Positions 27,107 through 36,867 of a stretch of 64,000 nucleotides of DNA are shown piece after piece (position 1 is the first letter of the stretch; each line of letters starts with the position of its first letter). The stretch comes from Streptococcus suis (GTDB lineage Bacteria; Bacillota; Bacilli; Lactobacillales; Streptococcaceae), in the NCBI RefSeq assembly GCF_902702775.1, contig NZ_LR738724.1:2125830-2189829 (forward strand), read 5' to 3'. Made by a program: the position numbers and the translations under genes. The notes beneath the pieces were generated by a model. The model did not search any database, had not been told where the DNA came from, and worked only from the letters and a program-made list of their open reading frames with translations.

Positions 27107-28485
27107 TTCGTATCCTTTCTAGGTAATCTAAAGATAAATCGAAGACCTGGAGTCGCCTCAACAGATACCTGACCATCCAGTCTCTCCATAATATTTTTTA
27201 CAATCGCTAACCCCAGACCATGGCCTTCTACTTGCTGTCTGGTATCGTCTTCCCTGTAAAATTCTTCAAAAATTAAGTCAAGTCTATCCTTTGCTACACC
27301 TTTTCCGTTATCTGTAAAAGTCCAAACAACTTCTTGCTCCTGCATTTGTCCAGTAATACTGATTATCAGGGGCTTTACAGCGGCATATTTTCGTGCATTG
27401 TCCACCAAATTATCTAGAATTCTACGAAATTGAATTGGATCAATCTCAACTGGCAATCCATCTGATACTTCCAAACTAAACCGAATATCCTCATCTACTA
27501 ATTCCTCAGTTTTCTCTCTTACATAGGACTGTAAAAAGATAGCCAAATCAAGCTGGACTTTATCAAATGGCATTTTATCTGTCTGCAATTGTGAAAAAGC
27601 AAATAATTTTTCCAGTAATTTCTCCATCACCTGAGATTTTTGATAGATAACAGTCAAATACTGATTACGTTTTTCGTCCGTATTGGCAATACCATCCAAA
27701 ATTCCCTTGGCATAACCTTTGATAGAAGTCAAGGGAGTCCGCAAATCATGCGAAATATCTGCAACCATCTGGGTTCGATTTTGTTCATACAGTCGATTTT
27801 TCTCACGGGCATCTAACAAAGAAGTCTGCATTTGATTGAATCCTTGGGTCAATTCTTCAAATTCCTTATCACCTTGATAGGTCAGAGGTACTGTATAATC
27901 TCCCTGCTGGATACGTTCTACACCGCTGTGCAATTCCTCCAAAGGACGCATGATGACATCTAGGAGACGGCGAGTAAAGAAGAAGTTAAGCACCACTACG
28001 ACCACGATACCTATTCCACCAACTAACAAAAGCTGTATCAGGAAGGCTTGAAATTCTTGGCTTTCTTGCTGGTCTTCCAAATCTTCTAACAAGGCATATA
28101 AATAATAAACTTGCCCATCCATGGCGAGTTTACGGCTAATCACAATTTCTCCATCTACATAGGAGGTGTGAGTGGTTGATGATACTGTCACTCCCAATAT
28201 CTCATCCGCATCATCTTTCAGATTTGAAAAGACAGCCTCACCATTACTTTCTACATAGAGTCGTGCATCATTCGATGCTAACTCATCTGCCAATACTGCA
28301 AAATCTAATCCCGAAAATTTTTCCAAACTCTGTTGACTACCTGCTGTCTTCTGGCTAGTGGACTGCCATGTTTCTTGGTTACGATAAATACTATTAACCA
28401 CATAGACACTTACCCCCAGCATCGCAACCAAGGAAAAAATAAGCATGATCATATTTAATCGAAAAATTCGTTTTTGTAATTTCAT
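27103..28485 (-). CDS. HAMP-containing sensor histidine kinase
   Basis: 460 residues. Two membrane helices (about 11-30 and 148-170) enclose an extracellular sensor domain; a HAMP domain, HisKA (phospho-acceptor His in DISHDLRTPLTSIKGY) and HATPase_c (LVDNARKY, FTDNGKGVAKDRL, GHGLGLAIVKNI) follow. It should phosphorylate the OmpR regulator encoded directly downstream with a 4-bp overlap. Unusually the kinase gene precedes the regulator gene. No ligand can be inferred. Confidence 0.94.
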   Translation of the reverse strand: MKLQKRIFRLNMIMLIFSLVAMLGVSVYVVNSIYRNQETWQSTSQKTAGSQQSLEKFSGLDFAVLADELASNDARLYVESNGEAVFSNLKDDADEILGVTVSSTTHTSYVDGEIVISRKLAMDGQVYYLYALLEDLEDQQESQEFQAFLIQLLLVGGIGIVVVVVLNFFFTRRLLDVIMRPLEELHSGVERIQQGDYTVPLTYQGDKEFEELTQGFNQMQTSLLDAREKNRLYEQNRTQMVADISHDLRTPLTSIKGYAKGILDGIANTDEKRNQYLTVIYQKSQVMEKLLEKLFAFSQLQTDKMPFDKVQLDLAIFLQSYVREKTEELVDEDIRFSLEVSDGLPVEIDPIQFRRILDNLVDNARKYAAVKPLIISITGQMQEQEVVWTFTDNGKGVAKDRLDLIFEEFYREDDTRQQVEGHGLGLAIVKNIMERLDGQVSVEATPGLRFIFRLPRKDTK

Positions 28486-28566
28486 AGTTCTTCTTTTCTA
28501 GTCAATTTTTTCACAATTATAAACAAAACAACCCTATCTGTAAAGCTAGACAACTTTCAACAATAG

Positions 28567-28592
28567 AAAAAAGTCTAGCATCGCGCTAGACC
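28567..28592 (-). terminator. Terminator of the LysM protein gene
   Basis: On the minus strand GTCTAGC-GCGAT-GCTAGAC followed by six T, 15 bp past the LysM gene's stop codon. Confidence 0.88.
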
Positions 28593-28606
28593 TCTTCTAA
28601 TTTATC

Positions 28607-29167
28607 TTAGTACCAACCATTTGCCAACCAGAAGGCCTTGGCTGCAGACCATGAACCATAGCGACTAGCAACATAAGCATCTGCTACACGCTCTTGGTTT
28701 TCTGGTGAGTAATCACCGTTCAAGTAAGTATTTGTCAACTGGTAACGACCAATGTAGATACCGTTACGGGCATCATAGCTACCGCTTGATTCCTTCATTG
28801 CAATCCATTCTTTTGCTGCTGCATCTTCAGCACTCAAGTTTGAAGAATAGGTGCTAGTTGTTGCTGTTGCAGTAGAAGTTGAGGATGTTGTTGATTGAGC
28901 TTGTTCAACTGAACTCTCTACTGTCTTCACTGTCACATCACCCAATTCGATAACTTGACCGACATGGATAAAATCTAAGTTGGTAATCTTATTCTGCTCT
29001 GCTAATTTTTCAACAGTAGTATTGTATGTTTCAGCAATTTCAGACAGGGTATCACCAGACTTTACAGTATAGGTTTCTGCACTGACTACACCCGCAGTCA
29101 AAAGGGAGATTCCCGCTACCAAACCAGCAATAGTTGTTTTTAAGTTTTTCTTTAATGTAATGTTCAT
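28607..29167 (-). CDS. Secreted LysM peptidoglycan-binding, transglycosylase-like protein
   Basis: Start set at 29167 (MNITLKKNLKTTIAGLVAG), giving 186 residues with a signal peptide cleaved near AGVVSAETYTV. One LysM domain (YTVKSGDTLSEIAETYNTTVEKLAEQ) follows, then a Thr/Ser linker and a C-terminal domain EWIAMKESSGSYDARNGIYIGRYQL ending in WLANGWY. The Glu in MKESSG sits like the catalytic Glu of lysozyme-fold, SceD/IsaA-like transglycosylases. It probably trims or remodels peptidoglycan at growth or division sites. It is monocistronic. Confidence 0.9.
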   Translation of the reverse strand: MNITLKKNLKTTIAGLVAGISLLTAGVVSAETYTVKSGDTLSEIAETYNTTVEKLAEQNKITNLDFIHVGQVIELGDVTVKTVESSVEQAQSTTSSTSTATATTSTYSSNLSAEDAAAKEWIAMKESSGSYDARNGIYIGRYQLTNTYLNGDYSPENQERVADAYVASRYGSWSAAKAFWLANGWY

Positions 29168-29271
29168 AATAGTCACATTCCTTTCTGTCATGTGTCTATC
29201 ATACCCTCTAACTATTACTTAGACTTTGTGAAATTGTTACAAATATTACAGACAAATTGAGATTAGACAAT

Positions 29272-29296
29272 AAAAACGCTATTTCTAGCGTTTTTT
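29272..29296. terminator. Terminator of the ecf operon
   Basis: AAAACGCTA-TTTC-TAGCGTTTT with T tracts on both strands, directly downstream of the ecfT stop. Confidence 0.88.
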
Positions 29297-29298
29297 AC

Positions 29299-30093
29299 TC
29301 ATTTTTTCAATATAAATAAGAGTCCAGCTAAAGCTAACATAACTAAAATTGCTAACGTATCTGCTAACTTCCATTCCAAAATCCGATACTTGGTTCTCCC
29401 ATCTCCGCCTTGATACCCACGCGCCTCCATCGCCGTCGCAAGAGCATCTGCCCTCTTAAAACTTGATGCGAATAAAGGAATCAAAATAGGAATAACTGAC
29501 CTTACCTTCTGAATAAGATTTCCCTCATTAAAGTCCACCCCACGAGCTCTCTGAGCATTCATAATCCGAGTGGTATCATCCATCAAGGTCGGTACAAAAC
29601 GCAAACTCATGGACAACATCAAACCAATTTCATGCACAGGAACTTTAAATTTCTTCAAAGGTGCAAGACCTGATTCAATACCATCTGCCAAGCTAAGGGG
29701 TGTCGTCGTCAAGGTCAATAGGGTTGAGAAGAAAATAATCAAAACAAAGCGAACAAAAATAATCGCCGCCTGTTGCAAACCCTCAACTGATAATTTAAAA
29801 ATCCAAAACTCCCATAAAAGTGTCGCTCCAGGTGTAAAGAAAACCTGAAAGAAAGTTGTAAATAGAATAATTCCTATCATCGGTTTCAAACCATTAATAA
29901 AAAATGATAAGCGAATACGAGATAAAACAACCATTCCTAAAACAAATGCTATCAACAAGGCATTGGTGACCAAATTATTGGCCCAAAAAATCATCAATAG
30001 AAATCCAAACATTGCTAAAAGCTTACTTCTTGGATCCAAGCGATGAATAATTGAATCCCCAGGAATATAGCGACCTAAAATTAATTTATCCAT
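29299..30093 (-). CDS. ecfT: ECF transporter transmembrane subunit EcfT
   Basis: 264 residues with five or so membrane helices and the cytoplasmic coupling motifs of EcfT ([10 protein letters not shown] and [14 protein letters not shown], the A-R-G signatures that contact the ATPases). It couples ATP hydrolysis to vitamin uptake by exchangeable S components encoded elsewhere. It overlaps ecfA2 by 8 bp in the standard ecfA1-ecfA2-ecfT order. Confidence 0.96.
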   Translation of the reverse strand: MDKLILGRYIPGDSIIHRLDPRSKLLAMFGFLLMIFWANNLVTNALLIAFVLGMVVLSRIRLSFFINGLKPMIGIILFTTFFQVFFTPGATLLWEFWIFKLSVEGLQQAAIIFVRFVLIIFFSTLLTLTTTPLSLADGIESGLAPLKKFKVPVHEIGLMLSMSLRFVPTLMDDTTRIMNAQRARGVDFNEGNLIQKVRSVIPILIPLFASSFKRADALATAMEARGYQGGDGRTKYRILEWKLADTLAILVMLALAGLLFILKK

Positions 30094-30928
30094 GTGTCAC
30101 CATCCCCGTAAATTCTTCAATTGTAATAGGAAGACGTTCAAATACAAAGCCTCTTCTCTCCAAATTAGCTGCAAATTTAGTAATCTTAGGTACTCCCAAC
30201 TGAATACTCTCTAAAAAATCTACCTCTTGAAAAATATCGACTGGTTTACCAGAACGGACCAGCTTTCCCTTTTCCATAATGTAAACAAAATCAGCATAGT
30301 TAGCCACATCGTCCATCAAATGAGTTACCAAAACGATTGTCATGCCTGATTCATGAAGCTTTTTGAAAATATCCATCAATTCCTGACGACCCGCAGGGTC
30401 CAAGCCAGCTGTTGGTTCATCCAAAACTAAGATACTTGGTTCCATTGCCAGAATCCCAGCAATAGCCACCCGACGCATTTGACCACCAGATAGTTCAAAA
30501 GGACTACGCTCAAACAAGCTTTCATCAATTCCAACCAAGGCCAACTTTTCACGCGCAATCGTTTCAGCCTCTTCCTGAGAAACTCCGAAATTTTGTGGAC
30601 CAAAAGCAACATCTTTCAAGACCGTTTCATCAAACACTTGACTTTCAGGAAATTGGAACACCAGCCCCACTTTCTTCCTTACTTGCTTAATATCCTTATT
30701 TTCAGACGTCGCTGTAATCACAACATCATCAATGACTACTCTTCCTTCTGTTGGTACATTTAATCCATTCAAGAGTTGTAAAATCGTTGATTTGCCCGAA
30801 CCCGTATGCCCAATAAGGGCCGTGTAAGAGCCATCAACAATCTCCAAATCCACACCAAAAAGCGCACGCCCCTCAAAAGGAGTGCCAGCTTGATAGGTAT
30901 AGCTTACTTCTTGGAGATCAATTCCCAT
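30086..30928 (-). CDS. ecfA2: ECF transporter ATPase EcfA2
   Basis: 280 residues: Walker [12 protein letters not shown] loop [11 protein letters not shown], signature [10 protein letters not shown], Walker [16 protein letters not shown]-loop LVTHLMDD. It forms the ATPase heterodimer with EcfA1. It starts inside the end of ecfA1 (25-bp overlap) and overlaps ecfT by 8 bp. Confidence 0.96.
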   Translation of the reverse strand: MGIDLQEVSYTYQAGTPFEGRALFGVDLEIVDGSYTALIGHTGSGKSTILQLLNGLNVPTEGRVVIDDVVITATSENKDIKQVRKKVGLVFQFPESQVFDETVLKDVAFGPQNFGVSQEEAETIAREKLALVGIDESLFERSPFELSGGQMRRVAIAGILAMEPSILVLDEPTAGLDPAGRQELMDIFKKLHESGMTIVLVTHLMDDVANYADFVYIMEKGKLVRSGKPVDIFQEVDFLESIQLGVPKITKFAANLERRGFVFERLPITIEEFTGMVTHG

Positions 30929-31743
30929 AAAGTTTCCTCTAATTCTTCCTCTGTAAAATAGCGGAGCGGTAAATCAAGTCCAGTCTGGCGCAAAGATGAA
31001 GCCAGTTCTGTCGTAAATGGTCTATCCAAGTCTAAATCTACCAAATCTTCTCGCATAAATAGTTCATTTGGAGTGCTAATTGATTCAACCTGTCCATTTT
31101 TCATCACGATAACTCGGTCACTCAATGCAACCTCATCCAAATCATGTGTTATAGAGATAACCGTCATACCATGACGATCCTTAATTTCACGGACAATCTT
31201 AATCAAGTCGAGACGACCTTCTGGATCCAACATAGACGTAGCCTCATCCAAAATAATAATTTTTGGACGCAAGGCAACCACTCCAGCAATCGCCACCCTC
31301 TGCTTCTGACCACCAGATAAACGAGCAGGCTCACGTGTTTTGAAATCAGTCATTCCAACTAATTCCAAAGCTTCGTCAACTCGACTACGCATCTCCTCCA
31401 AAGGGATTCCCTGGTTCTCTAAACCAAATGCAACATCATCTTCAACTGTGGCACCCACAAATTGGTTATCTGGATTTTGAAAAACCATACCAATCAAGCG
31501 TCGCTTCTCCCATACATTATCAATGGTTAAGGCATCACCGTCAATATAAATATCACCTGATTCAGCTTCCAACAAACCATCAATCAAACGAACTGTTGTT
31601 GATTTACCCGAACCATTATGTCCAATAATAGACAACCACTCTCCCTGTTTCACGTGAAACGAGACATCATTTAGGGTATAGCGCTCATCCTCTTGGTTGT
31701 ATTTATATTTAAGATTTTTTACTTCGATAATATTTGTCATCAT
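30904..31743 (-). CDS. ecfA1: ECF transporter ATPase EcfA1
   Basis: 279 residues: Walker [12 protein letters not shown] loop [11 protein letters not shown], signature [10 protein letters not shown], Walker [14 protein letters not shown]. It is the first gene of the group II ECF module. Its start overlaps the pgsA stop. The 5' part of the gene contains a parS-like site (31646-31661), so its codons there are constrained by chromosome segregation. Start uncertain by one codon (ATGATG). Confidence 0.96.
   Translation of the reverse strand: MMTNIIEVKNLKYKYNQEDERYTLNDVSFHVKQGEWLSIIGHNGSGKSTTVRLIDGLLEAESGDIYIDGDALTIDNVWEKRRLIGMVFQNPDNQFVGATVEDDVAFGLENQGIPLEEMRSRVDEALELVGMTDFKTREPARLSGGQKQRVAIAGVVALRPKIIILDEATSMLDPEGRLDLIKIVREIKDRHGMTVISITHDLDEVALSDRVIVMKNGQVESISTPNELFMREDLVDLDLDRPFTTELASSLRQTGLDLPLRYFTEEELEETLWELISKK
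31646..31661. promoter_or_regulatory. parS site within ecfA1
   Basis: TGTTTCACGTGAAACG matches the ParB-binding consensus TGTTTCACGTGAAACA at 15 of 16 bases. The parB gene and a second copy (61109) lie in this window, about 30 kb to the right. Confidence 0.85.
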
Positions 31744-32279
31744 TTAAAAGTATCTTTGAATAAGTAAGAGGCACCCCTGAAATAATCATAGCCTGAATAT
31801 AGGGTGAAGAAAAGTGCAATATAGAGTGTTATTTGCCCCACGACGTTCCAGTGTAAGAGCAGGAAAATAACTGCAAACATCTGTGAAAATGTTTTGATTT
31901 TTCCTGGCATGGCCGCAGCTAGAACTGTTCCTCCATTTTCCACCAAGAGTAGACGAAGACCCGTCACTGCCAATTCACGACAAATAATAATTGCAACTAC
32001 CCAAGCTGGAGCAAAGCCAAGCTCTACAAGCATGATAAACGCTGTCATTACCAAAATCTTATCTGCCATCGGATCCGCAAATTTTCCAAAGTTTGTTACA
32101 ACCTGCCATTTACGAGCCAAGTAGCCGTCTAGATAATCCGTAATACTAGCTAATGCAAAAATAAGTGCTGCCAACACATGACTAATTGTTGAATCCCAAA
32201 CGGTCAGTAACAAGATAAAAATTGGGATTACCAAAATCCTACCTATCGTCAATGCATTGGGAATATTTTCTTTTTTCAT
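31740..32279 (-). CDS. pgsA: CDP-diacylglycerol-glycerol-3-phosphate 3-phosphatidyltransferase
   Basis: Start set at 32279 (MKKENIPNALTIGRILVIP), with AAAGG upstream, giving 179 residues; nine more codons are open upstream. The CDP-alcohol phosphotransferase motif D-x2-DG-x2-AR-x8-G-x3-D-x3-D is present as DYLDGYLARKWQVVTNFGKF then ADPMADK. It makes phosphatidylglycerol phosphate, the precursor of PG and cardiolipin, and has four or five membrane helices. It is co-transcribed with rodZ upstream and ecfA1 downstream. Confidence 0.96.
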   Translation of the reverse strand: MKKENIPNALTIGRILVIPIFILLLTVWDSTISHVLAALIFALASITDYLDGYLARKWQVVTNFGKFADPMADKILVMTAFIMLVELGFAPAWVVAIIICRELAVTGLRLLLVENGGTVLAAAMPGKIKTFSQMFAVIFLLLHWNVVGQITLYIALFFTLYSGYDYFRGASYLFKDTFK

Positions 32280-32298
32280 TCTAATACCTTTATTGCCC

Positions 32299-33153
32299 TT
32301 ATTCAAAATTTAAAGTGACCGCCCCTGTATCGGCTGTCAGAGCTGATATATCTAACTTTTGACCACCTACAGTTACCTCTACTCCTTTGACAACACCAAG
32401 AACAAGTGTAGTAGAAGTCACTCCTTCTTCAATAGTAGTAGTTACTGTTGGATTATCAGGTGTTAGTGTAACGCCCCCCTCTAACAAGGTGTCAGAAAGG
32501 CTGATCCAACTCGTTGTATTTTTTGCTGTTACAGTTACTTCTACTGGATAAGTCACTGTTTTAAGGGTCGCAACAATGTTAGAACCTGATCCTGAAATAG
32601 TCACATTTTCTGTAGCGGAACTACTTGAACTCGTTGAATTTGACTGCGCCTGCTCAGTAGAACTCGTCTCTGTGCCACTACTTGCTTCAGATACAGATTG
32701 CTCAACTATACTATATGACGTTGTAGTAGGCGTAATAGATGCTCTATTTTGGAGCCTGCTATGAACAATATAAGTCACAAAAATAATTATCAAACCCGTC
32801 GCAAGTAATAAGTAAATCAACGGAAGATAAGAGTTCTTTTTACGTTTACGAACCTTATAGCTTCTTTTCAATTCTGAAGATCGGAGTTCTTCTTCTCCAT
32901 CTTCATAATATTTCACTAAACTATTGGTCTCGTAAGCATCCAGTAGGACATCTGCATCTAATTCCAAAGCCTCAGCATATGCTCTTAAAATAGAATGAAC
33001 ATCATCTGAGTTTGCAATAAAATCAAAATCATTGTACTCAAGTGCCTGCAAATATTTAGCTTGGATTTTTGTTATCCGTTGCAAATCAACGAATGTCCAA
33101 CCCCGTCCTTCTCTAGCTGTTCTAAGTACTTCCCCTATACTCTTTTGTCTCAT
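32299..33153 (-). CDS. rodZ: RodZ-like cell shape protein
   Basis: 284 residues: an N-terminal helix-turn-helix (IGEVLRTAREGRGWTFVDLQ), a basic juxtamembrane stretch, one membrane helix (YLPLIYLLLATGLIIIFVTYI, about 110-130), a Ser/Thr-rich linker and a C-terminal DUF4115 beta domain. This is the RodZ architecture that ties the wall elongation machinery to the membrane. The linker is low-complexity (SSSTEQAQSNSTSSSSS). It is in the rodZ-pgsA-ecf gene run. Confidence 0.9.
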   Translation of the reverse strand: MRQKSIGEVLRTAREGRGWTFVDLQRITKIQAKYLQALEYNDFDFIANSDDVHSILRAYAEALELDADVLLDAYETNSLVKYYEDGEEELRSSELKRSYKVRKRKKNSYLPLIYLLLATGLIIIFVTYIVHSRLQNRASITPTTTSYSIVEQSVSEASSGTETSSTEQAQSNSTSSSSSATENVTISGSGSNIVATLKTVTYPVEVTVTAKNTTSWISLSDTLLEGGVTLTPDNPTVTTTIEEGVTSTTLVLGVVKGVEVTVGGQKLDISALTADTGAVTLNFE

Positions 33154-33234
33154 AATACCCTCTCTCTATCGCTCATCATGTACAGTATACTATTCTAACA
33201 AAATTCCAAAGAAATTTCGACGGGTTGCGCCCAC

Positions 33235-34518
33235 TTATTTTGGAAAAATCGTGAAATCTGTCATATCACAATGATCAATAAAGCGACGACCTGCCTCCCT
33301 GATATCATCTAACTGAAGACTTTGTATCATTTGAGGTATATCAAAAACATTTTCATATTCTGAATACTGAGAAACAAAGTGACTAGCTGTAAACTCAAGA
33401 GAATTTAAGCTACGAATAAAATCTCCATACATCTCGTTTTTCAACAATTGTAAATGATCCTCTGTCACATCTGCATCATCCTCAAATTTCCTAAGTGCTT
33501 TCATCAGTATACTAGAAAGCGTAATGGGTTCTTGAGTATCTCCCGAGATAATCAAATAGTGGTACTCAGGTGTAACCTCTAATTGGAACTGGAAAGAAGA
33601 ATCAATTTTTCCCTGCTCGTATAACTGTTGGTATCGTTTTGAAGTCCAACCAAACAACATGGCAAATAAAAATTGTAAACTGAGCCGATATTTCTGAATA
33701 GTCTCCTTATCAACCTCGTCATTTCCCCGTAAACCAACAGCCAATTTTGGGGTAGATACTTCAAATTGTTCTGAGAGATGCTCCTGTATCGGCAACTTTT
33801 GGACACCTGCCAATTCAAACGACTGAGCTGGATTATCCATCTGAGCTACTTGATAGCTTGAAATTTGTTTCCAAACTGCCTCTAAATCAAAATTACCAAT
33901 AACGAATAAATTCATGTTACTTGGATGATAAAACACATCAAAATTCTCATGTAAATCATCCGCAGTAATTGCAGAAATTGATTCAACTGTCCCTGCTATA
34001 TCATAGGCCAAAGGACTTTCTGGATAAAGCGATGATAAAATTCCCGTAAACAAGCGATAATCTGCATCATCTTGATACATCTCAATTTCTTGTTCAATAA
34101 TCCCCTGTTCTCTTTCTACATTGTCTTCTGTAAAATACGGTTCTCGAACAAAAGATTGTAAAAGTGATAGAGACTCCAATACTTTCTGAGTCGTTGAAAA
34201 TAAGTAACTAGTCTGTCTAAAACTGGTATAAGCATTTGCGCTTGCTCCCAATTTAGCAAACTCATTCATAATATCCTCTTCATTCTCAGTTTCAAACAGC
34301 TTATGTTCTAAAAAGTGTGCAATCCCTGCAGGATAGACAACACTATTACCATTAGCCAATGTAAATCGAGTATGAATACCCCCAAAATTGGTCGTTAGAA
34401 TTCCATATGTCTCATGGAAATCTACTTTAGGAAGTAAAACAACTGTCAACCCATTGTCAACTTTCCCATAAAAGACAGATTCTTTCATGTAAGGATACTT
34501 CTTCTCAACTAACTTCAT
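33235..34518 (-). CDS. M16 family zinc peptidase (YmfH-like)
   Basis: 427 residues. The inverted zinc motif HFLEH (in AGIAHFLEHKLFE near residue 68) and the downstream Glu region NVEREQGIIEQEIEMYQDD mark an active M16 subunit. It overlaps the paralogous gene upstream by 4 bp; together they form an active/inactive pair as in YmfH/YmfF of Bacillus. It acts in the cytoplasm on an unknown peptide. Confidence 0.93.
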   Translation of the reverse strand: MKLVEKKYPYMKESVFYGKVDNGLTVVLLPKVDFHETYGILTTNFGGIHTRFTLANGNSVVYPAGIAHFLEHKLFETENEEDIMNEFAKLGASANAYTSFRQTSYLFSTTQKVLESLSLLQSFVREPYFTEDNVEREQGIIEQEIEMYQDDADYRLFTGILSSLYPESPLAYDIAGTVESISAITADDLHENFDVFYHPSNMNLFVIGNFDLEAVWKQISSYQVAQMDNPAQSFELAGVQKLPIQEHLSEQFEVSTPKLAVGLRGNDEVDKETIQKYRLSLQFLFAMLFGWTSKRYQQLYEQGKIDSSFQFQLEVTPEYHYLIISGDTQEPITLSSILMKALRKFEDDADVTEDHLQLLKNEMYGDFIRSLNSLEFTASHFVSQYSEYENVFDIPQMIQSLQLDDIREAGRRFIDHCDMTDFTIFPK

Positions 34519-35768
34519 TCTTCTGTCCCCTCCATAAAGTAAACAGCCTGTAAATTAATCATCTGTCCTACTCGAATGACATCGTCTATTGATACAGATT
34601 TGATAGCCTCAATCCAATCTAGCCAACTTAAATTTCTATTTCCTAAGGTAACTTGATTATATACTTGTTCTATCAAATTATTCTGCCTATCTTGAGCCAA
34701 GGTTGCTGAATGAATCAACATGTTTTTTGTCAACTCTAATTCTTCTTCTGTAAATTTACCACATTTTAAATCAAGTAGTTGTTTACTAATTAACTTCATT
34801 ACCCTGAGTCTATTTTCGCGGCTAATTCCAGCATAGACCTTCAGCATTCCTGAAAAAATAGAGACCTGACTTCCAATTGTATAGGCCAAACTTTCTTTCT
34901 CACGAACATTCATAAATAATTTCGAATGGGAGAAAGCACCTAGTAGACCATTAAATACCATCAAAGCTGGATAGTTTACATCGTTGTAAACCACCTGTAA
35001 ATGATATGCCAATTCCAAAATGGACTGCCTTGCCTGTTTACGCTCGATTTTTTCTTGCGTTATGTTTGAGTATTCCTGATGATATTCTAACTCTAATTTT
35101 GGATTTCTATAAGTAAAACCAAAATCTTCAAGTTTTCTTTTGACTTGCTCTCTGTCAACCTTCCCTAAGACAAATATATCAATTTTATCCATACGCAACA
35201 TATTCCGATAAATCTGAAAGGTTGATTCTGCTGTTTCTTTTTCAACCAAATCAAGCCTACCGACGCGTGGAATTTGAAGAGAGGGATCTTTATAAAAAAG
35301 CTTACTCATTTCAACATCTGCATGATAAAAATTATCTTCTATCTCTGACTGAAGAAAATTGATTAAATTCGTTTTTTCAACCTCGAAAATCTGGCTATCA
35401 AATCCTCGTCCCTTTTTCAGTGGTCTAAATATACACGTGTATAAAAAATCAAGAATCTCTACTGTAATATCCTCATTTTCTGGCAAGTGACGAGGACTGA
35501 CATATGAAATTGTCACATCTACACAGTGCACCCTACCACGTTTTGAAACTGAGGTCGAGAACTGAGCACCATACAATTCTGCCAATCTTCTCCGAACAGC
35601 CTGAGCAGTCTGAAATTCTTGGTTACCCATTTCAAAAATATTTGCAACTAACACACGACCAGCAACGGTAGCCTCACTCATTTCAGCTGCAAAGCGAATA
35701 CGTATACGATTTGTCGTAAACTGATCTGTATCAATAAAATGAAGATCTACTCCCTCTTGTAATTTCAT
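34515..35768 (-). CDS. M16 family peptidase-like subunit without zinc motif (YmfF-like)
   Basis: 417 residues with the M16 fold (GLLGAFSHSKLFMNVREKESLAY near 285) but no HxxEH at the place where the partner has one; residues there read VLVANIFEMGNQEF. It is the likely non-catalytic partner of the peptidase encoded next. It leads the M16-M16 operon. Its extended -10 (TGGTATAAT) is shared with the left attachment site of the island. Confidence 0.9.
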   Translation of the reverse strand: MKLQEGVDLHFIDTDQFTTNRIRIRFAAEMSEATVAGRVLVANIFEMGNQEFQTAQAVRRRLAELYGAQFSTSVSKRGRVHCVDVTISYVSPRHLPENEDITVEILDFLYTCIFRPLKKGRGFDSQIFEVEKTNLINFLQSEIEDNFYHADVEMSKLFYKDPSLQIPRVGRLDLVEKETAESTFQIYRNMLRMDKIDIFVLGKVDREQVKRKLEDFGFTYRNPKLELEYHQEYSNITQEKIERKQARQSILELAYHLQVVYNDVNYPALMVFNGLLGAFSHSKLFMNVREKESLAYTIGSQVSIFSGMLKVYAGISRENRLRVMKLISKQLLDLKCGKFTEEELELTKNMLIHSATLAQDRQNNLIEQVYNQVTLGNRNLSWLDWIEAIKSVSIDDVIRVGQMINLQAVYFMEGTEE

Positions 35769-35798
35769 CTTCTTCCTCTTTCAAACATTGTACCTTCC

Positions 35799-35817
35799 AT
35801 TATACCATTTTGTGATA
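35799..35817 (-). promoter_or_regulatory. M16 operon extended -10 promoter overlapping attL core
   Basis: On the minus strand TGGTATAAT ends at 35799; its first six bases are in the 16-bp att core (35802-35817, ATACCATTTTGTGATA). The -35 region belongs to the island. The extended -10 makes the promoter little dependent on a -35. Confidence 0.65.
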
Positions 35818-35926
35818 AGGTATGCTTGGCTTTAGCATTTGGTTGCTTTACACGCCTTTTCAGTTGATTTTACTGGATTTTTGAAAAAAAGTGTAAACTT
35901 TATACAGCGTTACATTTCCCTAGAAA

Positions 35927-35947
35927 GTGTACAAAAAGGGGAACAAA
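35927..35947 (+). repeat. Left subterminal repeat, candidate integrase arm site
   Basis: GTGTACAAAAAGG-GGAACAAA here and GTGTACAAAAAGG-TGAACAAA at 46278-46298 differ at one base. They lie 110 bp and 75 bp inside the two att cores in the same orientation. Confidence 0.6.
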
Positions 35948-35975
35948 AAAAGCCTATCATTTATAGCATGATAGA
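35947..35975 (-). terminator. Terminator at left end of the island, minus strand
   Basis: On the minus strand CTATCAT-GCTATAA-ATGATAG is followed by GC and seven T; it would stop island transcription before the M16 operon. Confidence 0.75.
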
Positions 35976-36003
35976 CTAAAAATAATGAGTTCAGCAGGCA
36001 AGG

Positions 36004-36033
36004 ACTAGCGTATCCATTCGGTACGCTTTTTTG
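36004..36033 (+). terminator. Terminator at left end of the island, plus strand
   Basis: GCGTA-TCCATTCG-GTACGC followed by six T. The plus-strand transcript it would end is not known; 12 bases upstream (TCAGCAGGCAAG, 35991-36002) are complementary to the int leader at 45079-45090. The rest of 36034-36259 shows no gene or clear signal. Confidence 0.65.
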
Positions 36034-36259
36034 ATTGCTGATAAGTGTATTATATCATGCTTCTACTGTTTCCTACTGTGTTTTACTGTATCCGTTCAAA
36101 AATACCATTTTGGCGAAATAGACTGCGGCGCGTGGTTGCTAATTGCTCAAAAATTTCAAAAAGGGAAAATCGTGCACGGAAGAGGGCGGCGTTGTTTATT
36201 CCCGAACAAACCCACCCCCGTTCAAAAAAAGATGGGGGTATTTCCGAATGGTCCCAAAC

Positions 36260-36700
36260 TTAACTATCCAAGTGCTGCAGTAGTTCGCCACTACGGTACT
36301 GACCAGCGAACTCTAGCAAAGCTTCATTTTTAGCCAAGTAGTAAGTACTTTCAGCTATCCCAAGTTGTTGTGCCTGCTCTACTGATCGTAACTTGTCGGG
36401 TGATATATAACTCATGATAAGTATAGCTCGATGTCTTGGTTTAGCTATCGCGTTGATAGCTTTCAAAATCTCGTTGACCTCGTTTGGTGCCTCACGTTGC
36501 CAGCCGTGTACCTTGCCCTTGTAGTCTTCAGGGTCAAACTCAAACAGCTTTATGGTCCAATTCTCATCTACCTGTATCATGTCATGATGCAGAACTACCA
36601 CCCTGCACCAGCGGGGAAACTCCTTTAGTTTTCTTTTTGCTAGTTGTTTGCTCAAGTCAACGCCCTCCGTGTGATATAATAGTTTTAGAGTTTTATTCAC
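36260..36700 (-). CDS. ArpU-like phage transcriptional regulator
   Basis: 146 residues. The C-terminal half has a sigma-70 region-4-like helix-turn-helix (KPRHRAILIMSYISPDK, QAQQLGIAESTYYLAKNEALLEF), as in ArpU/RinA proteins that control late genes of Gram-positive phages. It is the last gene at the left of the island, downstream of the terminase-like gene, where it may drive packaging genes or read the helper's late promoter. Confidence 0.75.
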   Translation of the reverse strand: MNKTLKLLYHTEGVDLSKQLAKRKLKEFPRWCRVVVLHHDMIQVDENWTIKLFEFDPEDYKGKVHGWQREAPNEVNEILKAINAIAKPRHRAILIMSYISPDKLRSVEQAQQLGIAESTYYLAKNEALLEFAGQYRSGELLQHLDS

Positions 36701-36735
36701 AGAGTCGGTACAAGCGTGCTGGCTTTTTTTGTATC

Positions 36736-36867
36736 CTATTCGCCGTTATACCATTCATCTTTAATAATAACAGTATCATTTGTTTTTCTGTAGTGGTAAA
36801 AGATAATATCCCCTTGCTCGGCGTATCCTGCTAGCTTTTCCAGTCGTTTCTTTATTGATTTATTCAT
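36736..36867 (-). CDS. Small hypothetical protein, 43 residues
   Basis: MNKSIKKRLEKLAGYAEQGD begins almost like the product of the gene before it (MNKAIKRRLEKLKERTNQQG), so the two may be duplicates. Its ATG overlaps that gene's TGA, which supports translation by coupling. The middle reads IIFYHYRKTNDTVIIKDEWY. Function unknown. Confidence 0.65.
   Translation of the reverse strand: MNKSIKKRLEKLAGYAEQGDIIFYHYRKTNDTVIIKDEWYNGE

Noticed and set aside
29190-29260. Possible WalR/VicR box (TGTAAT...TGTAAC) upstream of the LysM protein gene
   Set aside because: The two half-sites are 9 bp apart, not the 11 bp of the TGTWAH-N5-TGTWAH consensus.
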